Below are positions 42,143 through 50,463 of a stretch of 64,000 nucleotides of DNA, one piece after another. The notes under the pieces were generated by a model that worked only from the letters and a program-made list of their open reading frames with translations, did no database searches and was not told the origin of the DNA. Source of the DNA: JBPYCR01 sp051846915 (GTDB taxonomy: Bacteria; Bacillota; Bacilli; Bacillales; Amphibacillaceae); NCBI RefSeq assembly GCF_051846915.1, contig NZ_JBPYCR010000001.1, forward strand, positions 124,001 through 188,000, given 5' to 3'. The stretch's first letter is position 1, and the number at the start of each line of letters is the position of its first letter. The translations under genes were made by a program, and so were the position numbers.

Positions 42143-43525
42143 TTATTCATCCACTCTTGACATCAATGCAACCAACTCGACATGCATACTCTGCGGGAAC
42201 ATATCGACCGGTTGTACTTCCTTCGTACGATATCCGCCATCTTCCAATATACGCAAATCACGGGCCAATGTAGATGGGTTGCATGATACGTAGACGATTC
42301 GATACGGCTGCATGTCGATCATTGCTTCGAGTAATGCTTCATCACAGCCTTTTCTTGGCGGGTCAACAACAATCACATCAGGATTCAGACCTTGTGATTT
42401 CCACCATGGCATTACTTTTTCCGCTTCTCCAACGAAAAATTCAGCATTCGTCATTCCGTTTAATTTCGCGTTCAATTTCGCATCGCTGACTGCTTCCGGA
42501 ACAATTTCAACGCCATATACTTTCTTCGCTTTTTGCGCTAAAAATAAAGAAATCGTTCCGATGCCGCAATATGCATCAATGACAATATCATCGCTACTAA
42601 CATTGGCGTATTCCAACGCTTTTTCATATAGTTTTTTTGTTTGTGGCGGGTTAATTTGATAAAACGAATTTGATGAAATCGCAAAACGGACATCACCAAT
42701 CGTATCGTAAATATATTTCTCGCCCCAGATAACATTCGTTTCTTTTCCCATAATAACGTTTGTTTTTCGGTTATTAATATTATGGATGATCGATTTAATA
42801 TGTGGGTATGTTTCGGTAAGTTCCTTCACTAGTTCTTCCTTATGTGGAATCTTTTTGGTTCTCGTGATGAGGACGATCATCGTTTCATAGGTCTCTCGCC
42901 CGGTACGCACCATAATATGCCGTAAAACGCCACAATCATTTTTTTCGTCATATGCCGGAATAGCTAGTTTATCTGCTATTCTTCTGACAGCTTCTACCAT
43001 TCGATCATTCACTTCATCTTGCACAACACACGTATCCATATCACTAATAATATCGTGACTTCTCATACGGTAAAATCCAGTAATCAATTCACCGTCTTTT
43101 TCGCCGACAGGGATGGCAACCTTATTCCGGTAGCGCCATGGATCTTCCATCCCAATCACCGAATGGACGGGTACATCATCTAGATGGGCAATTTTTTTCA
43201 TAACGTTTTTTACTTGATTTTGCTTCATTTCAAGCTGCATATTATAGCTCATATGTTGTATTTGACATCCACCACATTTATAAAAAACATCACAAGGAGG
43301 CTCTACCCGTTCGGGACTTGCTTGCTTGATTTCAAGCAGTTTACCAAAGCCAAAGTTTTTATTTACCTTTACAACTTTAACTTCCGCTTTTTCCCCGGGC
43401 AGGGCATACGGTACAAATATCGGATAACCATCTATTTTGCCAACACCATTCCCCTCGTGCGTTAAGTCTTCAAACTGCAGTGTAATTGTTTCATTTTTCT
43501 TTACCGGTGCTGTTCGTTTAGCCAT
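42143..43525 (-). CDS. rlmCD: 23S rRNA (uracil-5-)-methyltransferase RlmCD
   Basis: 460 residues. N-terminal TRAM domain, iron-sulfur cysteines in CDVFYKCGGCQIQHM, SAM site DAYCGIGTISLFLA, VVDPPRKGCDEALL and the catalytic Cys in YVSCNPSTLARDL. It is the RumA/TrmA-type enzyme that methylates U747 and U1939 of 23S rRNA in B. subtilis (formerly yefA), so the symbol is well supported. The coding sequence appears complete. Its 3' end borders the defence island. Confidence 0.95.
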   Translation of the reverse strand: MAKRTAPVKKNETITLQFEDLTHEGNGVGKIDGYPIFVPYALPGEKAEVKVVKVNKNFGFGKLLEIKQASPERVEPPCDVFYKCGGCQIQHMSYNMQLEMKQNQVKNVMKKIAHLDDVPVHSVIGMEDPWRYRNKVAIPVGEKDGELITGFYRMRSHDIISDMDTCVVQDEVNDRMVEAVRRIADKLAIPAYDEKNDCGVLRHIMVRTGRETYETMIVLITRTKKIPHKEELVKELTETYPHIKSIIHNINNRKTNVIMGKETNVIWGEKYIYDTIGDVRFAISSNSFYQINPPQTKKLYEKALEYANVSSDDIVIDAYCGIGTISLFLAQKAKKVYGVEIVPEAVSDAKLNAKLNGMTNAEFFVGEAEKVMPWWKSQGLNPDVIVVDPPRKGCDEALLEAMIDMQPYRIVYVSCNPSTLARDLRILEDGGYRTKEVQPVDMFPQSMHVELVALMSRVDE

Positions 43526-43680
43526 CTTAATCTTCCTTTACTCTTTACCATTTTCGTATTATCCAATATGCATTATTATTTTAACAGTCCCTTATATCGT
43601 TTCCATCTTATCATAAATCAAGGCTTTAACGTAAAAGGATATAAAAATTTTTCCTACCTACTTATAGCGAAACAGAAAAA

Positions 43681-43718
43681 AGCATTCCATCCAATGTTAG
43701 TGTCATTGATGGAATGCT
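43681..43718 (-). terminator. Terminator of the DUF2512 gene
   Basis: Arms AGCATTCCATC and GATGGAATGCT (11 bp, perfect) with a loop of about 16 bases, then TTTTTTC on the minus strand. It starts 17 bp after the stop. Confidence 0.85.
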
Positions 43719-43734
43719 CGAAGAAATGATAAGT

Positions 43735-44184
43735 TTACTTTTCACTGTCATCTCTATTTTCAACTGAAATATTATCCATATCTACTTCTTCGGCAAATTC
43801 CGTTTGCAGTTGCCCAGACGATGGAAATTTTGGTTCATTAGCAAACACCTTTTCCTGCATGTATCCGTGAAATAATGGTTCTGTGAAAGTAATAATAAAG
43901 GCTACATAGAAAGATACGAGCAGCATCGCCATGGAAGTATCGATAAAAAGGTTGGCTAGCATCCAGACGGACAAAATAAGTAGGCCAAAATCCAAAAATG
44001 TAGCGATAACATTTCCAAATTTGCGCAACAATAATAAATCTCCAATGAAATATGCAACACCTGTTACAATCAAACTCATCACAAACAGCATACTAAGTGT
44101 TACATTAGTAAAAATCCCAAATAACGAACAAATCACAATAGATACGATAATGAACTTTATAACGATTGCCTTTCCATGATTCAT
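43735..44184 (-). CDS. DUF2512 family membrane protein (YndM-like)
   Basis: About 149 residues from the ATG preceded by AAGGGTG (MNHGKAIVIKF). Four transmembrane helices occupy about residues 5-110, followed by a soluble acidic tail (PKFPSSGQLQTEFAEEVD). This topology and the KF---V--L--F--V motif fit the DUF2512 family of Bacillales. Function unknown; members are often sporulation- or envelope-associated. It is a single-gene unit with its own terminator. Confidence 0.8.
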   Translation of the reverse strand: MNHGKAIVIKFIIVSIVICSLFGIFTNVTLSMLFVMSLIVTGVAYFIGDLLLLRKFGNVIATFLDFGLLILSVWMLANLFIDTSMAMLLVSFYVAFIITFTEPLFHGYMQEKVFANEPKFPSSGQLQTEFAEEVDMDNISVENRDDSEK

Positions 44185-44932
44185 AAGTGGTTCACCCTTT
44201 TTATTTCTTAGTATGCCTCCTTCGACATAAAATATAAGCAATCTTTATCACAACGAAGTCTATCAGAAAAGATCTGCTAACAATCAATAAAAAAGGGGGT
44301 CAGATTACAACGGGGCATATTTGATATAATAATTCACCAACTTTGCGAATGGAAAATAACCTTCGTTTAACTTTCTCACATTCAATCTCATACTTTTATC
44401 AGGTTTTTACCGACATGATCCATGAAACACTCACTAAGCGGATGGTAATTTAAAGACTTTTTTGGGTATGTTGTTTCTTGGTAAAGCTATATCAAATATT
44501 TTTGCTTATGACACGGAATTGAATTCCATTTTTTTGGCAGTCCACCCTTTCGTAAAAGTCCTTTGGAGTACAAGTTCAAACCCTTTTTGTGAAGGCATGC
44601 CAGGATCAGCTAAATAGATTCTATATCTTGTTAATTGCTAATGATTTTCCAATTGGATCATAACCTCACTTTAGCTTTCTGCAATTTTATGGCCGGAGAG
44701 ACAGAATGCATGATATTCTTTTATGAATACGAGCACCATTTTGGTAAGATGAGTGTAGGACATGTCTGATGCACTCTCCTTAACTTTGGTAGATAATATA
44801 CTTATTCAAAAAGCTTGGTGAGGTTTTTTAAATAAAGAAGGTGGTAATTTTAAAAGTCATAAATACAGCAAATAAGATATCATGGAAAATGGGCTATCAA
44901 AGTTAAACATAATCACGGAAAGGAAGATATAG
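44185..44932. other. Gene-free stretch with transposase debris
   Basis: No intact gene on either strand. The centre carries IS30 transposase remnants on the minus strand. The right end is the leader of the aminotransferase gene with AGGAAG before its ATG. AT-rich; no tRNA or repeat array seen. Confidence 0.6.
44390..44625 (-). pseudogene. IS30 family transposase, C-terminal remnant
   Basis: Minus-strand translation gives LADPGMPSQKG, then KKMEFNSVS, a TAA, ALPRNNIPKK and, after a frame change, KSLNYHPLSECF. IS30 family transposases end with the same order of motifs (ADPG-PSQ-G, PKEMDFN, KRNNIP-KSLNY-TP-EVF). Frame changes and stop codons show it is long dead. No clear inverted repeats are left. 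Confidence 0.7.
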
Positions 44933-46096
44933 ATGCGTCATTTATTGAATAAAAATGTTGATAAAATCGAGATTTCAGGGATACGAAAAATTTCCAACAA
45001 AATCGACCGTTCTTCAGATGTTGTGAATTTGACATTCGGTCAACCAAATTTTCCAACACCTGATTATATTAAAGCCGCTGGTATGAAAGCGATTGAAGAT
45101 GATCAAACTGCTTACACAGAAACTGCTGGTTTGTACGAATTGAGACAAGCTGCATGTGACTATGTAAAGGAATTATATGATTTATCCTATAATCCGGAAG
45201 ATGAAGTAATTGTTACGGTAGGTGCTAGCGAGGCACTTGATATCGCTTTTCGTACAATATTAGATGAGGGTTCTGAGGTTATTATGCCAGCACCTGTCTA
45301 TGTTGGATATGAACCACTAGTCACATTATGTAATGCAAAATCCGTTTTAGTTGATACAAGGGATAACGGTTTTAAATTGAACGCCCAAATGATCGAAGAA
45401 AATATTACCGATAAAACCCGCTGTGTTATGCTCCCTTATCCTAGCAATCCGACAGGTTCTATACTTACAAAAGAAGAAATATTTGAGATAGGAGAATTAT
45501 TGAGGGATAAAGATATCTTTATTATCGCGGATGAAATTTATAGTGAATTGGTTTATGAAGATACACACTACTCTATTGGAGCAGTTCCAGGATTAAAAGA
45601 GAAAACAATTATTATCAATGGGGTATCAAAATCGCACTCTATGACAGGATGGCGCATCGGATTTGCTTTTGCACCCGCTTATTTAATCGACCAATTTTAT
45701 GCCATCCATTCATTCAATACTGTTTGTGCAAGTACCGTCGGCCAATATGCAGCAACGGAAGCATTGAAACAAGGGGTAAACCGCGAAGAAATTAAGTCAA
45801 TGAAGAGAGATTATAAAAAACGAAGAGACTTTGTCTATAACCGATTGATAGAAATGGGATTAGATGTAAATGAACCTCAAGGGGCGTTTTATATTTTTCC
45901 ATCCATTAAAAAAACCGGACTTTCTTCAGAGGAGTTTGCATCAAGGTTGCTTGATGAAGAAAATATTGCTGTGATACCAGGCAGTGCTTTTTCCAAATTC
46001 GGGGAAGGGTATATCCGAATTTCTTTCGCACAATCCACGGAAGAACTACAAAAAGGTTTGGACGGGATCGAGCGCTTCTTATCAACCTTTAAATAG
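44933..46096 (+). CDS. patA: Class I aminotransferase, PatA-like
   Basis: 387 residues. Closely follows B. subtilis PatA (N-acetyl-L,L-diaminopimelate aminotransferase family): start HLLNK, EISGIRKISN, LTFGQPNFPTP, MLPYPSNPTGS, and the PLP lysine in NGVSKSHSMTGWRIGF. PatA acts in the acetylated branch of lysine/diaminopimelate synthesis. It is the only plus-strand gene in this part, framed by IS debris and a terminator. An aspartate or aromatic aminotransferase role is possible. Confidence 0.85.
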   Translation: MRHLLNKNVDKIEISGIRKISNKIDRSSDVVNLTFGQPNFPTPDYIKAAGMKAIEDDQTAYTETAGLYELRQAACDYVKELYDLSYNPEDEVIVTVGASEALDIAFRTILDEGSEVIMPAPVYVGYEPLVTLCNAKSVLVDTRDNGFKLNAQMIEENITDKTRCVMLPYPSNPTGSILTKEEIFEIGELLRDKDIFIIADEIYSELVYEDTHYSIGAVPGLKEKTIIINGVSKSHSMTGWRIGFAFAPAYLIDQFYAIHSFNTVCASTVGQYAATEALKQGVNREEIKSMKRDYKKRRDFVYNRLIEMGLDVNEPQGAFYIFPSIKKTGLSSEEFASRLLDEENIAVIPGSAFSKFGEGYIRISFAQSTEELQKGLDGIERFLSTFK

Positions 46097-46111
46097 TTAG
46101 AAATTAGTTAG

Positions 46112-46143
46112 CGGGGCCTGTTCCTTGAAAAGAACAGACCCCG
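46112..46143 (+). terminator. Terminator of the patA-like gene
   Basis: CGGGGCCTGTTC and GAACAGACCCCG pair with one mismatch around an 8-base loop, followed by ATTTT. It lies 16 bp after the stop. Confidence 0.8.
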
Positions 46144-46247
46144 ATTTTACACTAATGATGCAAGTTATAGTCACTACCCTTAATCGAAGCACCATTTGTG
46201 AGTGTGAACGTCAAATGAATAGAACGGTTATCGCCGAATTATTTATT

Positions 46248-46700
46248 TTAGATAATACCTTGCATGCGTAATATCACTTCTGCAATGAGTGCGGACCCTA
46301 TAAACGTACCTAATAACACAAGACTTGCTACAACAAGTGTTTTCCAACCAAGTTTCATGAAATCAGTCCAAGATCTGCCAATCGCTATCCCGGCATAAGC
46401 GAGAATCGGTGTTGCTAAGGCAAGTAGTTGTACTTCACCGGTCCATTCTGCTACCTTTTCAGAGCCGGGCATCCACGGCATAGACACAGCGACACCAATG
46501 ATTGAAATATACGCAATGCTAGGGAAGTTAATCGGAATCAGCTCACGTAAAATAAACCCTGCTAAACAAATTAAGATAAGTACAATCATACCTGGAACAG
46601 CTGCTAAAGGTAAAATATCATAACCTGCCCAGTTACCTAATAATGCGGTAAAGCCAAATATAGCTAATAGTAACGTCCATTCTTGAACATTTTTTAACAT
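46248..46700 (-). CDS. Membrane protein, partner of the DUF3100-like gene
   Basis: 150 residues with four hydrophobic segments (LLLAIFGFTALLG, MIVLILICLAGFI, IAYISIIGVAVSM, TLVVASLVLLGTFIGSAL). The conserved-looking SYAGIAIGRSW-type segment resembles half of a transporter. It follows the DUF3100-like gene by 12 bp and probably forms a two-component membrane carrier with it. The substrate would be the acid handled by the dehydrogenases encoded upstream; this is inferred. Confidence 0.65.
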   Translation of the reverse strand: MLKNVQEWTLLLAIFGFTALLGNWAGYDILPLAAVPGMIVLILICLAGFILRELIPINFPSIAYISIIGVAVSMPWMPGSEKVAEWTGEVQLLALATPILAYAGIAIGRSWTDFMKLGWKTLVVASLVLLGTFIGSALIAEVILRMQGII

Positions 46701-46712
46701 GCATATTCCCCC

Positions 46713-47516
46713 TTATTTTGTCGATTCGGTTTTTCCGCGTGTCATCCATCCATATAATTTTTCCGTTAATGGTAAGCCAATAAAAATACTGACCCATAAG
46801 CCTGTGGACAAGGATAATAAGTTACTTGCACCTGCAAAAGCTAATATTTTATCTTCAATTTCTGGAAATGCTGCAACGAGTGATCCACTTGCTGCCGCCA
46901 TCATACTTCCACTTCCTACCCCTGAAGCCATGGCAAAAGACAGTGGATTGAGCGGGGTTATAGTCGCTAGAAACCCGGAAATCAATCCCATAAAGACAGC
47001 ACCGAATACCGTACCGAAAATATAAACAGCCATAACTCCACGGCCTTCTGGTGACCCAATCCCAAATTTATCCATAATTAAACCTACGTTCGGTTCACGT
47101 GCTACTGAGTGCATCATTCCGATTGCTTCTCGCTTCAAACCTAGCCAAACCGCAACAGGTAGGGCTAAAAAGATCGTTCCTAAGTTACCGAGTTCCTGCA
47201 ATATCAATGCGGGTCCGGCAGCAATTACCTCCGGGAGTGAAGGACCGATGATAACTCCAATTTTAGCCAATAGTAATGCTACCCCAAGAACGATAATTGG
47301 TTCCGCATTTTTGGATTGTTTTTCTTTAACTACTGGTGTGAAATATAAAATAAGTCCAATAATAAGCGCATATAACATTGGTAAAAGCAGAATAACCCCA
47401 GGGCCGACCGGAATTTTATGTGTTCCAATCAGTTCTGTGACAACTACCGTTAATAAAACAAGCACATGGAGACGCCAGTCTTTCCAAATGCCGTAAATCG
47501 AATTGTTTTCATTCAC
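46713..47516 (-). CDS. DUF3100-like membrane protein
   Basis: About 267 residues from a GTG with AAGGAGG at correct spacing; the longer ATG-started frame runs through gene-free sequence. About eight transmembrane helices, with the motif SFAMASGVGSGSMMAAASGSL near residue 210 and GPALILQELGNLGTIFLALP in the middle. The pattern fits DUF3100 membrane proteins, which are presumed transporters. Paired with the next gene. Confidence 0.65.
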   Translation of the reverse strand: MNENNSIYGIWKDWRLHVLVLLTVVVTELIGTHKIPVGPGVILLLPMLYALIIGLILYFTPVVKEKQSKNAEPIIVLGVALLLAKIGVIIGPSLPEVIAAGPALILQELGNLGTIFLALPVAVWLGLKREAIGMMHSVAREPNVGLIMDKFGIGSPEGRGVMAVYIFGTVFGAVFMGLISGFLATITPLNPLSFAMASGVGSGSMMAAASGSLVAAFPEIEDKILAFAGASNLLSLSTGLWVSIFIGLPLTEKLYGWMTRGKTESTK

Positions 47517-47755
47517 AGTAATTCCTCCTTGAAATTCAAATTTTATTACACAATTCATGATATACTTTTTGCACTGTAATTGCATTCCAACACAGTTATT
47601 TTCTATAATAAGTAAGCTTTTAAGCTGATGAAGGTTGCAATCGTGTTGAGGTGGGATTCTCTCTCTATGACGCGTTTCCCTCTTGATGTCGTGTGTTACT
47701 GCCTTGGTCAAGCCTGCACACTTGTGTTGACGCATGTCGCTGTCCTTGGTCTTTC

Positions 47756-48634
47756 TTATGTTGCCAAAGCTTCAATAATTTCATGGACGGCAGTTGAATC
47801 TTTCGAACCGCTTCCTTTGTTGTTTGCAATATTGAACAACTGGTTTGTATTTTGGCTCGAGAATGTTGGTATTTGATTTTGTTCTGCAAGATTTTTGTAC
47901 AGCTGTAGATCTTTTGTCATGTTGGCAAGCGAAAATTTTACATCTTCAAATGTTTCCTGCAATATATTTGGTCCGAATACATCCATCACCTTTGTTTGAG
48001 CGGACCCTTTTTGTAAGATTGCTGCAATTTTTTCTTTCGATATACCTGCTTTTTCCCCAGTTAGCATAGCTTCACTCAATAATGTAATGACACCTGCGAC
48101 TACCATATTGTTGCAAAGTTTAACAGTTTGACCTGCACCGCTTGGGCCAACATAATCTATATTCTCACCGACAGCTTTCAGCACGTCCTGTATAGATGCG
48201 AAAGCCTTTTCATTTCCGCCGACCATAATTGTTAGTGTGCCGGCTTCAGCTCCAGCAGGGCCACCACTTAGCGGACAATCAAAATATTCAATTTTGCGTT
48301 CCTGCGCTTTTTCATGTAAGTGGCGTGTCAGTTGTACATCGTTCGTACTCATGTCAATGATACTCGTTTCAGGTCGCATTGCTTGCAGCGCACCGTCATC
48401 TTCTTCCAGCAGCAGTTTTTGAATTAATGCAGGAGAAGGTAAGGAGAGAATTAAACAATCAACTTCTTCTGCCAATTTTTTCACATTTTCTGATCGCACC
48501 GCCCCCTTTTCAACTAATTTTCCCACAGCCTCTTTATTTATATCATGAATAGATACAATATAACCATTTTTTAATAAATTTTTCACTATGCCCTGGCCCA
48601 TTAAGCCACAGCCAATAACGCCAATCTTTTTCAA
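47756..48634 (-). CDS. NAD(P)-dependent beta-hydroxyacid dehydrogenase
   Basis: 292 residues. Rossmann start IGVIGCGLMGQGIVKNLL, then FDCPLSGGPAGAEAGTL (substrate loop), GQTVKLCNNMVVAG with the catalytic Lys, and KDLQLYKNLA. This is the family of 3-hydroxyisobutyrate dehydrogenase and tartronate semialdehyde reductase. Neighbouring aldehyde dehydrogenase, permease-like genes and a CdaR/PucR-type regulator suggest a sugar-acid or hydroxy-acid pathway. The exact substrate cannot be read. Confidence 0.85.
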   Translation of the reverse strand: MKKIGVIGCGLMGQGIVKNLLKNGYIVSIHDINKEAVGKLVEKGAVRSENVKKLAEEVDCLILSLPSPALIQKLLLEEDDGALQAMRPETSIIDMSTNDVQLTRHLHEKAQERKIEYFDCPLSGGPAGAEAGTLTIMVGGNEKAFASIQDVLKAVGENIDYVGPSGAGQTVKLCNNMVVAGVITLLSEAMLTGEKAGISKEKIAAILQKGSAQTKVMDVFGPNILQETFEDVKFSLANMTKDLQLYKNLAEQNQIPTFSSQNTNQLFNIANNKGSGSKDSTAVHEIIEALAT

Positions 48635-48933
48635 ACGATCAGTCCTCTCTTGATGTTTATTTGCTCTCTAGTGCATTCATTCGTAATTGATCTTATTTTG
48701 GAAAATTCAACACCCGCTCTTGTGCAGAGCAGATGACGAATTCCAGGTTAATTTTTACTTCTTGCTCAATATCATTTAACACATTTCACATTGAAAGAAC
48801 ACGTGTAGCACAAGTTAAAAAGCCAGCTTTCAATCTATGAAGGTCAGTTGTATAAAAAGCCGATCATTGCAGATTTTTGTAATCTACTTATTCGTAAGGT
48901 TTTATTTCGCTTCCTTGACTTGCAATTCATTCG
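48635..48933. other. Intergenic stretch without recognised features
   Basis: About 300 bp between the two dehydrogenase genes. No gene and no convincing terminator hairpin; presumably the leader and promoter of the beta-hydroxyacid dehydrogenase gene. Confidence 0.5.
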
Positions 48934-50385
48934 TTATGGCCTCATATAAACAGCTTTGTAGTCCGTCCAGAAATCGAGTGCAGTAGAACCTTGTTCGCGC
49001 GGTCCAATACTTGATGCTTTTTTACCGCCAAACGGGTATTGGTTCTCAAAGTAATTCGATGGTATATTGACATGCGTTACACCGGATTCTACGCGACGAA
49101 CGAAATCAAACGCTTTATTTAAATCATTTGTGTAAATCGTAGATGATAGCCCGAATTCACTATCATTGGCAAGTTCCAATGCTTCTTCATAGGAATCTAC
49201 TACAGTAATGCCGATGACAGGACCAAAAATTTCTTCTTTAAAAATCGTCATCTGACTCGTTATCCCGCTGAAAATTGTCGGAGCGACGAAATAACCTTTG
49301 TCCAAGCCATTTTCAGTTAATCGTTTGCCTCCATATTCCAATGTTGCTCCTTCATCTATAGCAGAATTAACATAATGCAAGTACGTATTTAATTGATTTT
49401 CATCAACGACCGGTCCGTTATCGACATTTTCTCCGAAGCCTTCACCGATGACGAGCTTTTTTGCACGAGCAACAAGTTTTTCTGTTACTTCCTTTGCAAT
49501 TGAACGAGGCACAATTAGGCGACTCGTTCCTGTACAGCGCTGCCCATTATCCAAGAACCCGCTAATAACAATATTTTCAATCGTTTCATCAATATTGGCA
49601 TCTTCAAGAATAATCGATGGGTTTTTTCCACCCATTTCTGCCTGCATTTTTGCACCACGTGATGTTACCGCTTTTCCGAGAGTAAGGCCTACATCTGTAG
49701 AACCAGTAAATGAAACTGCTTTAATTTTTGGGTGGGATCCGATCGCATCACCAATCACACCGCCAGGTCCTGTTACCATATTAATGACACCAGCCGGAAC
49801 ACCAGCCTGTTCAAACAACTCCATAATTTTTACGCTAATAAGGGAGGTGTTGCTTGCTGGTTTAAAAACAACCGTATTTCCTGCAATAATAGCGGGAGCA
49901 ATTTTCCAAATTCCTATCCCCAAAGGAAAATTATACGGTGCTATCACACCAACAACGCCTAATGGCTCTCGAACCGTATAGCCAAAAATTCCATTATCCT
50001 GTGATGGTATCGTTTCGCCATTCAGTCTCGTCGCTTCGCCACTAAATTGTTTCATCGCATCGATTGTTTTTTGCACTTCCCCATTTGCTTCGCGAAATGA
50101 CTTACCAACTTCTTTTGTAATAATTGTAGCTAGCTCTTCTCTATGTTTATCAAGTAATTGAATGAGGCGAAATATAACATCTCCGCGTACAGTTGCTGAT
50201 GTGTTCGCCCAAGCTTCAAATGATTGTTCCGCGGCTTCAATTGCTCGTTCAACATCTTCTTTATTCGAGCGTTGGAACGAACCAAGCACTTCGTCTGTAT
50301 TTGCTGGGTTGATACTTGCATATGTTTCTTTCGTAGCAGCATCTACCCATTCTCCATTGATGTAATTACCGTACGTATTGCTCAT
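48934..50385 (-). CDS. Aldehyde dehydrogenase (semialdehyde dehydrogenase-like)
   Basis: About 483 residues from the ATG behind TAGGAGG. Family landmarks: IAPYNFPLGIGIWK, FTGSTDVG (NAD site), general base Glu in AEMGGKNP, catalytic Cys in NGQRCTGTSRL and EEIFGPVIGI. It resembles the 2,5-dioxovalerate (ketoglutarate semialdehyde) dehydrogenase group, consistent with the adjacent sugar-acid-type regulator, but substrate is inferred. Divided from the regulator gene by 78 bp. Confidence 0.86.
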   Translation of the reverse strand: MSNTYGNYINGEWVDAATKETYASINPANTDEVLGSFQRSNKEDVERAIEAAEQSFEAWANTSATVRGDVIFRLIQLLDKHREELATIITKEVGKSFREANGEVQKTIDAMKQFSGEATRLNGETIPSQDNGIFGYTVREPLGVVGVIAPYNFPLGIGIWKIAPAIIAGNTVVFKPASNTSLISVKIMELFEQAGVPAGVINMVTGPGGVIGDAIGSHPKIKAVSFTGSTDVGLTLGKAVTSRGAKMQAEMGGKNPSIILEDANIDETIENIVISGFLDNGQRCTGTSRLIVPRSIAKEVTEKLVARAKKLVIGEGFGENVDNGPVVDENQLNTYLHYVNSAIDEGATLEYGGKRLTENGLDKGYFVAPTIFSGITSQMTIFKEEIFGPVIGITVVDSYEEALELANDSEFGLSSTIYTNDLNKAFDFVRRVESGVTHVNIPSNYFENQYPFGGKKASSIGPREQGSTALDFWTDYKAVYMRP

Positions 50386-50463
50386 GTTAGCCCTCCTAAA
50401 AATATCTCCTGGAATTATCATAATACTATAAATGATAAAAATAAATGTGGCGAGCAACAAATT

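Noticed and set aside
47517..47755. Extended N-terminus of the DUF3100-like protein (ATG at 47735)
   Set aside because: The segment lacks membrane helices and codon character, while a GTG with a perfect AAGGAGG exists at 47516.
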